A stretch of 64,000 nucleotides of DNA. Source: Gracilariopsis chorda. Lineage: Eukaryota; Rhodophyta; Florideophyceae; Gracilariales; Gracilariaceae. The notes beneath the pieces are model-generated. The model was given only the letters and a program-made list of their open reading frames with translations. It had not been told where the DNA came from and searched no databases. Location of the stretch: positions 1-64,000 of the forward strand of contig NBIV01000259.1 of assembly GCA_003194525.1 (NCBI GenBank). The letters run 5' to 3'. The position numbers and the translations under genes are program-made. Shown here one piece after another: positions 1 through 8,849 of this stretch (position 1 is the stretch's first letter; each line of letters starts with the position of its first letter).

Positions 1-1271
1 AAAGAGATTCAATATCACGAACACAGGCATTTCCCTACACGATTTGAGGACTTTAGTGAGTCTCTTGTCACTACAGTTCAGGATGCCATCAAGCCTCTTA
101 AGCTAACTAAATCGCATGGAAGCAATTTCGCCGTTCATTCAAGCTGTTAAGCAGGAGCCTGGGGAAGATGACGATATCATGATGGTGCCGGTACGGACCA
201 ACCCTGCTGCTGGGAGGCATGAAGGTATTCATGAAAAGGAAGGTATCGCTGATAATGAGGTCGAAGAGGTGGTGGAGAGTGTGGCTGCTCCAAGAGCTAC
301 TACTGGTCTGCAGACAACGACATTGTCTCAGAGACTGACGTACAGCGTGAAGGAGATGGTGTTCAACCTCCACCGTATCCGAAGACTTTAGATCAGTTGA
401 TGTCGTACGAGTACTGTGAGAGGCAGATGTCCCGCAGCTTCCGTCTTCACAAATGCAGTTTCCAAGACTTGTCGAAGTCGACGACAACAAGTCCGGGGAC
501 AGCGAACTATCCATTGAAGGAAGGGTACAGTTCGTGCTTTCGGATCCCCCATATGGGACTCGTGCGGAGCGTAATCGGGAGAACAGTGGTCATGATGTTT
601 CTCACCGAGAAGACCATGGCCCGGGCAGGGAAAAGAATTTCAAAGTTTGCTACGTCCCGGTGGGCATGTTATATTGTTCTGCTCGTGGGATCAGATACAG
701 AAGTGGCGGGAGGTGCTGCAGAGTGTTACGTACACAGATGACTCTGGCACAACTCGTTTTTTCTTTTGTCGTGACGAACAACCTCTCCAGTTCGTACGAT
801 CCATGGGGAACTCGATGGGTAATCCGGGAAGGCGGAGCTGTCGGCTGTACCAGACGTCGGAGTATGCCGTACATGCAGTGCGCTCTGGGGTCCGTATTCC
901 CAACAGCACAGAATGGTGAACTATGAGAACTTTAATTTTATCCCTTCACGCTACCCGGCATATCACGCAATCATAGACCAGGTGCCGCCTATGTCTTATG
1001 GCGAAACTCTGCTATGGAATGTGACAAACTCGGAGAGAATCACTACGAGGAAAAAGGTGCGACCGGAACAGAAGTGTAGGCATTGCTGAAGGAACTCATT
1101 TGCAGGTTTAGTCAGCCAGGAGACCTAGTGGTTGACCTCTTTGCGGGGACGTTCTCTACAGCGATGGCATGCATGGAACTGCCGAAGCACCGGATATTTG
1201 TAGGATGTGAAGACGATAAAGCTTGCTTTGAACACGCAAAGCATGCTGCATTGTTCGTTTTGCTTCTATAA
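1..1271 (+). pseudogene. Beta-class DNA methyltransferase remnant (DPPY then FAG motif)
   Basis: No single frame is open, but pieces in three frames line up with the N4/N6 amino-methyltransferase family (DNA_methylase type). A DPPYG motif (motif IV) begins at 543. A segment around 647-700 reads LRPGGHVILFCSW, as expected after motif IV. A frame at 1083-1271 carries QPGDLVVDLFAG followed by a conserved-looking FVGCEDD (motif I). The order motif IV before motif I is that of beta-class, phage- or bacterial-type enzymes, not of MT-A70 proteins. Acidic leader segments at 116-391 and an open frame at 1-150 may be its N-terminal part, and the gene probably starts outside the window. At least three frame changes are needed, so it is either decayed or badly assembled; introns cannot be fully excluded. 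A SET-domain frame follows after 76 nt and could have belonged to the same gene or element. Confidence 0.6.
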
Positions 1272-1347
1272 TCCGGGAGGGAAACACCAATCTTGAGAAG
1301 AACCAAGAGCTCAGGAAGATGGCCCATACTGTTGTCATCGCATTCCA

Positions 1348-2169
1348 ATGGGCAGATTGAGGCATACCTTGTCATGGAAGGCAGTCAATGGCTTTTCTCC
1401 GTACCTGATGCTTCCCCCACACGTCGTCCAGTTCCTGTCGACGCTGTGGAGAAGTGAAGAGGTAGCCAAATTGGGTAAGAGCAGGACCTTCGATCAATGG
1501 CCTAGCGTGCTGCAGGGTAGGATGAATCTGGAGAACATGAACTCGCTGCTGGCAATGGAAGCTGTGCATTATGGACTACGAATCAGCAAGTCTACTATCC
1601 GCCACGATAACGCTGGTGTTGGAGTGTTTGCAACTCGTCGAATTGCTGTAGGGGAGGTAGTGTGCTACTTCTATGGGACACTCGTGTATCATGATCTGAC
1701 GAACCGTAAAGAAGTGCACAAGACCTACGGGGACGGAGTTATGGGTGTGACGAAGGATCGCTTTCGAAAATATGCGGTGGAGGTGGATGTTCATGGGCAT
1801 CAGTTCTCTGCACTACCTCATCGGAGAATACTGAACCATGGAAAACAAACCAACCCGATTTTTTGGGTTGTTCCAGCTCCGTTTTGTGTTGCAGGGTATA
1901 TTAACGACCCTAAGTATGTCGAAGGCGATAAGGACTTAGATGCTACGGTAGATGGCCTTGTGAAAAAGCGTGAGGCTAACGTGCGGATGAAACGTTCACC
2001 TGGCCTAGGGCTGAACCGTAGGAAACTAACAGACTACAGGCTTATCAAGCTGGAAGCCCTTGTTGAAATAGAGGAAGGGGACGAAATCTTTAGTGAATAC
2101 GGAAATGTCTATGATTGGCATACTCAGACGCATCTGCGTATAGATGATGGAGCTATTGTAATTGACTAG
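1348..2169 (+). CDS. SET-domain protein (possible C-terminal part of the broken upstream gene)
   Basis: This open frame of 273 aa has an ATG at 1348. The SET fold spans about residues 77-255. It begins with GVGVFATRRIAVGE (about 90-103), which matches the usual G-x-G-v-F-A start. ILNHGKQTNPIF (about 161-172) matches the N-H-x-x-x-P-N cofactor and knot motif, and GDEIFSEYG (about 244-252) matches the G-E-E-i-x-x-d-Y-G motif. SET proteins transfer methyl groups from S-adenosylmethionine to lysines, usually of histones. Here the NHxxxPN asparagine is followed by Thr-Asn-Pro, so activity is uncertain. There is no zinc-binding pre-SET or post-SET cysteine cluster. Because the methyltransferase just upstream is broken, the ATG may be an internal methionine of a once longer protein. 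Repeat context on the right suggests a mobile-element origin; that is inference. Confidence 0.6.
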   Translation: MGRLRHTLSWKAVNGFSPYLMLPPHVVQFLSTLWRSEEVAKLGKSRTFDQWPSVLQGRMNLENMNSLLAMEAVHYGLRISKSTIRHDNAGVGVFATRRIAVGEVVCYFYGTLVYHDLTNRKEVHKTYGDGVMGVTKDRFRKYAVEVDVHGHQFSALPHRRILNHGKQTNPIFWVVPAPFCVAGYINDPKYVEGDKDLDATVDGLVKKREANVRMKRSPGLGLNRRKLTDYRLIKLEALVEIEEGDEIFSEYGNVYDWHTQTHLRIDDGAIVID

Positions 2170-2339
2170 CTTATATACTAAAGAAACCGAGTTTGTAAAC
2201 CACATAGCTACTTTAGTGAAAAAAGTCCTTGATGGGGGGGCGATATGTCAGGGGACCCATTCGGTTAACGAGTGGTAGGAACATCAGGGTAATTTTTTTC
2301 ATGTTTTCAGAGAGGTGGAACTAATGCCAAAAACCCTTC

Positions 2340-2804
2340 GTGGCTTTTCGTGAGTTCTTCCTGCTCGGCACACGTCGTTTTAGGGCCGCGGTGTTTCCCC
2401 GCCACAAGCACGCGACATTATCTAACAGCTATGCCCGTGAAGGGGAAGAAGAGAGGCGCCGGGAGGGAAGGCGCGACGAATGCACCGAGAACGCGACGGA
2501 GGGGTGTGGAGGAACGAAGTCCGAGTGGCACGAAAGGACCTCAGGTAGGAGCTACCCGCGTTCCGAGGAGCGGTTTGTCCGGGAGAAAAGGAGGACAGGG
2601 GGTTCAAACCCAAGTGGCGCATCGGATCGCACGATAAACGATAATTTGAGGCCGGAGCTCTCCCGAGAGGCGCGGTCTGGCAAGGAACCAAGGCGCGTGC
2701 AACGGATGAAGCGGAGATCCAACGAGGAAGCTGCGAAACACGACAGGAGCGGAGTGGAGGGAGATGGTGTTCCGAGCAGGCACGCGCTGAAGGCTCAGGA
2801 GTGA
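2340..2804 (+). CDS. Basic N-terminal segment of the transposon's plus-strand protein
   Basis: This frame is very rich in Arg, Glu, Gly and Ser and opens with GTG, so its real start is unknown. In the neighbouring frame an ATG at 2431 starts a strongly basic stretch (MPVKGKKRGAG) that runs to a stop at 2637 and looks more like a natural N-terminus. The frame ends in TGA at 2802-2804, overlapping the next open frame by four bases. It is probably the disordered, nucleic-acid-binding front end of the protein that continues in the next two frames. No family was recognised. Confidence 0.3.
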   Translation: MAFREFFLLGTRRFRAAVFPRHKHATLSNSYAREGEEERRREGRRDECTENATEGCGGTKSEWHERTSGRSYPRSEERFVREKRRTGGSNPSGASDRTINDNLRPELSREARSGKEPRRVQRMKRRSNEEAAKHDRSGVEGDGVPSRHALKAQE

Positions 2805-3763
2805 GGAAGGTCTTGTCGTGTGGAAAGGAGGTGCAGGAGTGTCGTAACTCCAAGCGACGTGGAGCTCCCAGTGGTAATCAAGAGCGCGCGCAAGAAGAGG
2901 TGAATGTTTATTTGCCTGAGAGCGAAGGAGAGCGCGAAGATGAGATTACGAAGGGGAGGTGTACCGAAGGAAGTGCACGTGAGAAGCACGGGCGGTGTTC
3001 TAATGTATTTCATGAGAATGAGGCCACGAGAGATCAAGATGGAAATGGTGGCACTCCCATCCGATCGAGGAATATGGACATCGTCCCTGACGTAGAGAAA
3101 GAAAGCGGACGCAATGCGCTGCGTACACCGGAAGGAATGCGGGAGAGAAGGCGAAGAATTTCGGTATCATTTGACCGATCTTTCGAAATGGGATTGGAGG
3201 CGGAAGAGAATGTGAATAAGTCACCCCGTGATGAGCAAGTGGTGAGTACCGATGTTGTGAAGGACCTTGATGATGATGAGATCGGTGTGTTGTCTAGACC
3301 TACATTGGTTCAGAAGGTGAATTCGCTAAAGGGAGAACTTGGAAGCCTTAAGGAGGACCATACTACTTTAAAGATATCTTCGAAGCTGACACAGGAGGAA
3401 CTGAAGAGGATGAGGGAAGAAATGATCGAGAAGAACATGCTGATTGACAGTTTGAGGGAAGGGATAAAGGTAAGGAGTGCGGAGAGAAGAAGAGCTGAAG
3501 GGGGAGACACTGATTTGACGAGGCGTAAAAAGTATGTGGTTGATGTGGACGAGAGCTTTTATGGATTTGCTAGGGTAGTGTATGATAGGATATTGTATTA
3601 CGCAAAGTTGGAAGTGTCGGAGCTTTGTTTTACTACGGATCGAATGGAGAGGAACTGGACGAACCGGTGTGAGATCTTAGGGAAAGGGACGGAGTCGAGT
3701 GTATTCGTAGTGGAGGGAACGAAATTGTTCCTCGGTGTCCCTTTGAGATCGTATCGGAGATGA
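2801..3763 (+). CDS. Transposon accessory protein, middle part with coiled coil
   Basis: An open frame of about 320 codons without an initial ATG (first codon GTG). It begins with charged low-complexity sequence and has a clear heptad-rich stretch near residues 160-225 (VQKVNSLKGELGSLKEDH and following), typical of a coiled coil. Its tail contains a hydrophobic, ordered-looking segment (FYGFARVVYDRILYYAK). The stop TGA at 3761-3763 overlaps the ATG of the next frame as ATGA. Compared with both neighbours each transition is a -1 shift, so the three frames may be one protein broken by two single-base changes, or two proteins linked by stop-start coupling. Function is unknown; the convergent position next to the transposase suggests an accessory transposition or DNA-binding protein. 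Confidence 0.45.
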   Translation: MRKVLSCGKEVQECRNSKRRGAPSGNQERAQEEVNVYLPESEGEREDEITKGRCTEGSAREKHGRCSNVFHENEATRDQDGNGGTPIRSRNMDIVPDVEKESGRNALRTPEGMRERRRRISVSFDRSFEMGLEAEENVNKSPRDEQVVSTDVVKDLDDDEIGVLSRPTLVQKVNSLKGELGSLKEDHTTLKISSKLTQEELKRMREEMIEKNMLIDSLREGIKVRSAERRRAEGGDTDLTRRKKYVVDVDESFYGFARVVYDRILYYAKLEVSELCFTTDRMERNWTNRCEILGKGTESSVFVVEGTKLFLGVPLRSYRR

Positions 3764-4755
3764 GGGCGTATACACCGAGTTTGCGAGGAGGAAGCAATGA
3801 ACTTTTGAAGTATTTGATTGGTGTTGAGATTGAAGGGCATAGATGGGAGTCGATTCGACAAGCGGGTAAGAAGATTCAGTGTATGCAGGACGTAGCTCGG
3901 GAAAGGTGTTTGAGGCAGCGTATGAAGCAAACGTTGAGCGATGTGATTGGGGTTCGGAAGCGGGCGGCACGGGAAAAGTTGTTTTCGCTACTTGGGTATG
4001 ACTTGATAGCAAGACGTGTGAGACCTCAGGAGGGGACGGAGCTTGATGTCGAATTGAAGAAGCAGTTAGAGGAAGCGAGAAGCAAGTTAATGGGAAAGGA
4101 GGTAGAGAAGAGCCGAATCTTATGTGCATGGAGAATGAGTGCGATTGACGATCTTACATATTCTGGATTTCAAGTTGCTCGAAGGTTAAGGGACTTTGGT
4201 GGGGAGGACATGTACTTTAAGAACGGAGCTGCGGTAGAAGTGCTGGAAGAGTTTATGGGATATGAGGTGGTACCGGGAGGCGAAGGGAAGACAGATTATG
4301 TGGATGGAACTGTGATGAATTTGGCACGCTTGGATGCTTGGATCGGATGTGTTTTGACTGCGTTGGACACGAATGTGGGCCGTGGAGGAAAACGGCAGTT
4401 ATTGTTTTCAAAGTTGTTTGGTGAGTATCTCCCGATTGCTCTGGAGAACATAATTGGGGTGGCATGGGAGAGAGTGAGGGAACGGCACCATGAGGAATTG
4501 GAGAATGAAGGGTTCGACGAGGGGGATCCGCGTCGCATAGCAGGGAATGAGAATAGGAAAGCGACGGTTGCGCTTTGGATACCTTCGAAGCGGGAGATCT
4601 ACTTGGCAATGAGGGATGAGTACTTCGTGGAGCACCTGACGAAACGACTTGGAGGGGTGCTTGACTGTTATGTTGCTGCTTGTCGGCCGGAGGATGTGTG
4701 GATGAAGAGGTTGCAGAATGAGAACGGAGGGAATGGGAGGAATGGTTCAAGGTAA
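3760..4755 (+). CDS. Transposon accessory protein, C-terminal part (unknown family)
   Basis: An open frame of 331 aa with an ATG at 3760 that overlaps the previous stop. The sequence is ordered and mostly helical in appearance, rich in Arg, Glu and Leu, with segments such as LLKYLIGVEIEGHRW near the start, LDAWIGCVLTALD near the middle and KATVALWIPSKREIYLAMRDEYF near the end. I recognise no family and see no catalytic signature. It ends 64 nt before the stop of the oppositely oriented transposase. Amino-acid composition and lack of low-complexity noise argue that it is, or was until recently, translated. Confidence 0.5.
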   Translation: MRAYTPSLRGGSNELLKYLIGVEIEGHRWESIRQAGKKIQCMQDVARERCLRQRMKQTLSDVIGVRKRAAREKLFSLLGYDLIARRVRPQEGTELDVELKKQLEEARSKLMGKEVEKSRILCAWRMSAIDDLTYSGFQVARRLRDFGGEDMYFKNGAAVEVLEEFMGYEVVPGGEGKTDYVDGTVMNLARLDAWIGCVLTALDTNVGRGGKRQLLFSKLFGEYLPIALENIIGVAWERVRERHHEELENEGFDEGDPRRIAGNENRKATVALWIPSKREIYLAMRDEYFVEHLTKRLGGVLDCYVAACRPEDVWMKRLQNENGGNGRNGSR

Positions 4756-4819
4756 GAGCTCTACGGTGAAATGGAGGGTGTTGAGGGAGGCGAGTAGTTG
4801 TTCAAGTGGAACGGATAGT

Positions 4820-7800
4820 TTATGGAGGGGTAGTGGAATGGGGGTTGTAGGGCTTTGAAGCGGTGTCGCGATAGAAGCGGTTAATGTAGAAACGATGGAA
4901 ACGCCAGTGAAGTCGAGACGTGAAGGGTGGGGCGGGGTAGTTTTGACGCACGACGTGCACTGCACCGAGAATGGAAGTTGAAGGAACGAGTCCGAACCAA
5001 GGGGAAACGTTATCGTCTGTGGATGGTTTGGAGATGGGAACGGGATTTGTGGTGTGGTTGTGTTCGTCATCGGTTGACCATCGAAGGGATACACAGTTGA
5101 GGGTTATATCTACTTGGTCGCGAGGTGGTACGACTTCGAGAAATTGTACAAATGAAAATTCCTCTGTGGTCGAGGTGGGGAAAGTTGAGGAAGCAGAAGG
5201 TACTGTGAAGCGAACGAGGGCGATGAGCTTGGAGACCCATACGATGGGTTTGGATGAAGAGGAGGAGTTTGTGCCCGCCACGAGGATGTGGGAGAATTTT
5301 GCAGACTTCGAGGGTCCGAAGGATTGAACGGCGAAGATGCGCTGAAGGAGAGACACAGGAGGTTCTTGAAGCATGAGTTCGTTTTGTTCGGGGTTGTAAT
5401 TGTCGAGGGTGGGAGTGTAGCCGCCGACGACGTATCCTGAGTTGAGGATGGTGAGACGAGTTTGACGTAGTTGTTTCGTGGAGAGGTCGAGGTTGAGGTA
5501 TTCGATTGAGAGAGAGATAAACGAATGGAGAGCCGTGTGACCGAGTTGTGAGATGATGGAGAGAGTGTCTGCGGAGAAGAGTTCTTGAAGAAGTTTTGGA
5601 GAAACGTTTGGATTGCATCCGAGGTACTTTGCAGCAGTGAAGATGTCGTAGAATGAGATTTGTTTTCCGTCGCGTACAAAGCATGGTTTTCGGGGTTCGG
5701 TTGGAGTTTTTGATGGAGGATGAGAAGCAATAGAGGGTTCTGCTGAGAGTGGATTCCAATCCTTGATGGCGGTGGAGCGGTCTATAGCGCGGATGGTTTC
5801 GTTGTGGGCAGTGGCTCTTCGTTTGGATGTCTTGGAGTAGTGAGATTTGAAGAGGACGTGGGCATGTTCGAATATGCCTGCGTCGTTGAAGTGCAGACCT
5901 CCGTATCTACTTATGTCGTCGACGATGTGATCGAGGAGATGGAACTTGAGGGTACCGAGGTGCGAAGAGTGGTAGGGTCCGAGGACGGTGGTGGCTGTGA
6001 GTTTGAAGGATCTGATCTGTCGTTCGAGTGATTTGAGAGAGTCTTCGGTCCATTCGGAAGTGGAGTTGTATCGCATGGCGTAGAGAACGAGATCTGTGTA
6101 CTTGGTGAAGACGGAAGTGATTGGGGAGGAGTCGATTTCGTTGCAGCATCTGTCGAAGAATGCTCCGATGAAGGGGAATACCATGTCGAGTGCGCGGTAA
6201 TCTTTTGCTTCGAGCATTCCACGGAGTCCTTCTGTGGTGAAGAAGCCGTTAAGAGCTTGAGCGTTGTCGGAGGTGGAGAAGTCTATGTGGAGTCCAGTTG
6301 CAGGGGAATCTTTTTCGATGGCCGCAAGAATGGAGTTGGAGTGTTTGAGGATGGAGGTGCGGATGGATTGGAAGGATCTCTTGGATTTGCTGGGACCGAC
6401 AATGGAGAAGAGGGAATCGGATCGGAGACGTTCGATTGCGGTGGCTTTGATGAGTTTAGAGACGCCGAGGTGGAAGTTATGCAGTGGCTCGAAGGCGAAG
6501 ATGTTGTAAGAAGAGAGAAGCGGAGTGATGTTGAAGATGGGGTATGATTCGAAGAGAGAAGTGTACTTTGCGAGGGAGAGAGAATGAAGTGCTGTTGCTG
6601 CCTCTTCTTTTTTGGTGCGTGCCACTTTTGGTTTCCGGGCGAGTTGCGCTTCCTCGGATTCGCGGAGAAGGCAGGTGTGCTGTCTGCGATTGGTTCGAGT
6701 TTGGAGTTGTGTGCGGAAGGGGATGGGATCTGTATTGAGGAAGAGGTGTTCCCGAGGGACGGTGCATCTCGGGCAAGGGTGCTGCGGCCGTGTTCCGTGG
6801 GAGATGGCGAGGATGTCCTTTGCTTCGGGGATGTCTGCGCAATAGCTGGCGAGGATGGGGTGGCAGTGGCGGAGGACACCGTGAGCGTCACGGAAGGAGA
6901 ATCCTGGGAGCGCAGAGGTGAGGAGTGGGTTGAGGATGGTAGAGATGGCGCGCTGAATGAGGTTCATTTTGGTCTCGCGTGGGATGTTGGAGGATGATTT
7001 CGGGACGTAGTCGCCGCCGTCGTCGAAGGCGGTAAACGGGGAGAAGGAGGTTGGAAGGTATCCGAGGAGTGTGAGATTTTCGGATATACACTTTCGGCGG
7101 AGGGCATCGGAGAAGTTGAGAAACGTGACGTGGAGGGGGTAGGAATTGAAGGAGGAGCTTTTCAGGGAGGTTGCGGACTTGTCCGAGTAGAGCTGGACGA
7201 GGCCGATGAATGATTCGATACCGGTTTCCTGGGGGGTGTGCCAGACGATGTCATCGACGGGGGACTGCATAATTTCCTGTTTGATGGCTGGGACGACTTT
7301 CTTTCCGAGGGCTGCAGCCATGGGATGTGCGAAAGCCGGGTGACCAGAAGACGAAGAAGATGAGGAAGATTGAGATACCGGCTGGAAGAAGGTGTTGTTG
7401 AGGTGTGCGAGTGCGAGTTGTTGCTTGAGGACGTCGATGGCACGTTTCTGGAAGAGGGTTGCGGAGAAGGTGTTGCGCTTGTCTGTGATGGTGGAAGGGA
7501 TGAAGCCGTTGGAGCTGATGCGTTGCTTGAAGAGGTCCTCTTGCAGTGCGAGGCACTGCCTGGCGGAGGAGATGGAGGTCTGGAAGGAGGACTTGGAGAA
7601 GTCTGGATGGTTGAGGATGGAGATGAGCTCGTCTGCTTTGCGGGTGCTGACGGAGGATGCGATGGAGGAGATGTAGAGGACGAGTTGTTCGAGATGAGGG
7701 TTGTCGGCGAGAGGGGAAGGGGAACGAGAAGGGGGCGGGAGAAGGGGGTTTGAGGAGGAGACGGAGCCGATGGCGTGACTTGCGATATGGTAAGCGTCTT

Positions 7801-8083
7801 GGGTTTGAAGAGAGAGGGAAGCCTGTTGAAGTTCATATGGATCATCATCGGCGAGGGGGACGTTGTCGGAAGGACGGTGAGAGGGAAGGGGAGGAGAATT
7901 GATGGAGAGGTTGGGAACGGATTTTCGCTTCTTGGTCCTGGGAGGGAACTGAACTGGAGCGGTGGCTGTGGAGGAGGAACGCTTGTTGGCGGTGAGGCGA
8001 TGGGGGCACCTGCGTTGGTGACTCTGAAGAGAGTATGTGGTGCGGCCGTGGAAGGAGCAGCGAGGGTAGCAACAGGGGAACAT
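4820..8083 (-). CDS. Plavaka/CACTA-like transposase
   Basis: The protein is 1,087 aa when started at the ATG at 8083. The frame extends upstream to 8290, but 8083 places a Cys/His finger at the very N-terminus (C4 or C5, C9, H22, C26), as in fungal Plavaka transposases. Ser/Pro-rich sequence follows to about residue 300. The conserved core then has HPILASYCADIPEA (about 410), which holds an Asp expected in the catalytic triad, then HPCPRC (about 437), a CxxC insertion typical of this superfamily, then FEPLHNFHLGVSKL (about 535) and FEHAHVLFKSHY (about 740), the D/E-L-H-x-x-L-G and acidic-H blocks of EnSpm/CACTA relatives. The enzyme would cut and paste the element in the nucleus. The frame is uninterrupted, so the copy may be young. 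KDZ transposases are the main alternative, but the PCPxC arrangement favours Plavaka. Confidence 0.65.
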   Translation of the reverse strand: MFPCCYPRCSFHGRTTYSLQSHQRRCPHRLTANKRSSSTATAPVQFPPRTKKRKSVPNLSINSPPLPSHRPSDNVPLADDDPYELQQASLSLQTQDAYHIASHAIGSVSSSNPLLPPPSRSPSPLADNPHLEQLVLYISSIASSVSTRKADELISILNHPDFSKSSFQTSISSARQCLALQEDLFKQRISSNGFIPSTITDKRNTFSATLFQKRAIDVLKQQLALAHLNNTFFQPVSQSSSSSSSSGHPAFAHPMAAALGKKVVPAIKQEIMQSPVDDIVWHTPQETGIESFIGLVQLYSDKSATSLKSSSFNSYPLHVTFLNFSDALRRKCISENLTLLGYLPTSFSPFTAFDDGGDYVPKSSSNIPRETKMNLIQRAISTILNPLLTSALPGFSFRDAHGVLRHCHPILASYCADIPEAKDILAISHGTRPQHPCPRCTVPREHLFLNTDPIPFRTQLQTRTNRRQHTCLLRESEEAQLARKPKVARTKKEEAATALHSLSLAKYTSLFESYPIFNITPLLSSYNIFAFEPLHNFHLGVSKLIKATAIERLRSDSLFSIVGPSKSKRSFQSIRTSILKHSNSILAAIEKDSPATGLHIDFSTSDNAQALNGFFTTEGLRGMLEAKDYRALDMVFPFIGAFFDRCCNEIDSSPITSVFTKYTDLVLYAMRYNSTSEWTEDSLKSLERQIRSFKLTATTVLGPYHSSHLGTLKFHLLDHIVDDISRYGGLHFNDAGIFEHAHVLFKSHYSKTSKRRATAHNETIRAIDRSTAIKDWNPLSAEPSIASHPPSKTPTEPRKPCFVRDGKQISFYDIFTAAKYLGCNPNVSPKLLQELFSADTLSIISQLGHTALHSFISLSIEYLNLDLSTKQLRQTRLTILNSGYVVGGYTPTLDNYNPEQNELMLQEPPVSLLQRIFAVQSFGPSKSAKFSHILVAGTNSSSSSKPIVWVSKLIALVRFTVPSASSTFPTSTTEEFSFVQFLEVVPPRDQVDITLNCVSLRWSTDDEHNHTTNPVPISKPSTDDNVSPWFGLVPSTSILGAVHVVRQNYPAPPFTSRLHWRFHRFYINRFYRDTASKPYNPHSTTPP

Positions 8084-8290
8084 GGTGCGGGAAGGAGAGT
8101 TGAAGGATTGGAAGGAGAAAGGGGAGCAAAGGGGTTGTTGGAGAGCGAAATGCGGGAGCGTAATTATTATGGCGCACGGGGATGAAGTGGAGCAGGTGAT
8201 GCCGAGCGTTTTGCGCTGGCTCGTGGACTGGTGCATGCTATGCAAGGCCGCAGACACTGACAACGAGTGAAGGATAGCGAGGGCTATCAT

Positions 8291-8849
8291 GTTTTGTAAA
8301 CTCTAATGTATTTCCTATATATGTATTTATCTGAGCATCCTATCCTTCTATTTGAAGGGGCAGTTCCGGTGGTCCGGTCAGATTTTCAATCTCACGTTCA
8401 CATGTGAAGGTATGTAGTAGTGGAGTCTGGACTACATTTCGCGGAGTCCGGACTCGGTTTTTGGTCCGAAATAACTTGGAAATGTGAAGTGCTTTACTAG
8501 TTTATACTTTCAAAAAACTAGCAGTGTTGAATGTGTGAAAATATTTTGATGGAAATTGATTCATTCAAAAGTGGGTTTTAAGAGTCGATATCCGTCCATT
8601 TCAATTCTTTCCCTTTTGATTGTCAAACTAGCATTCGGAAAACACCGACGTCAAACTTGCAGAGAAAAGCACTTTCCGTCTTCTCTACCCGTACGGTGAT
8701 TAGCACAAACCGTTTGACATCGGCTTGTTTCTCGACGCAAGGAACACCACAAAGCAGAATTCAGGTCTCATTGTCAACGATTGGAAGCACTGAAAGCTCA
8801 CTTGCGCTGAGAACGCGAAGAAAAGACTCTACTCAAACAACATCCTTCT
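8291..8849. other. Non-coding stretch between two mobile elements
   Basis: AT-rich sequence with no supported frame. It contains the palindrome GAGTCCGGACTC near 8442 with a diverged copy just upstream (GAGTCTGGACTAC). It probably holds the transposon end and the Helitron 5' region, but no diagnostic end could be fixed. Confidence 0.4.

Larger units (their letters stand above)
2340..8290. mobile_element. Plavaka/CACTA-like DNA transposon with two convergent gene sets
   Basis: A 1,087-aa transposase on the minus strand converges on three overlapping plus-strand frames. Their stops are 64 nt apart. The two sides have no resemblance to the single-copy genes of the window, and the transposase shows Plavaka-type layout (N-terminal zinc finger, C-P-x-C block, D/E-rich catalytic region). 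I could not find matching terminal inverted repeats or a CACTA-type end by eye in 2170-2340 or 8290-8640, so the limits given are those of the coding frames only. Confidence 0.55.

Noticed and set aside
2608..2625. GGGGGTTCAAACCC, another T-arm look-alike
   Set aside because: The rest of a tRNA cloverleaf cannot be built upstream; it lies in a coding stretch of the transposon.
5067..5759. Frames of 206 and 230 codons on the minus strand inside the transposase gene
   Set aside because: They overlap the transposase in other frames of the same strand and show only Ser/Arg/Pro-rich shadow composition.
8291..8640. CACTA-type terminal inverted repeat for the Plavaka-like element
   Set aside because: GTAGTAGTG near 8415 could be read as a CACTAC end, but no matching copy was found on the left side at 2170-2430.
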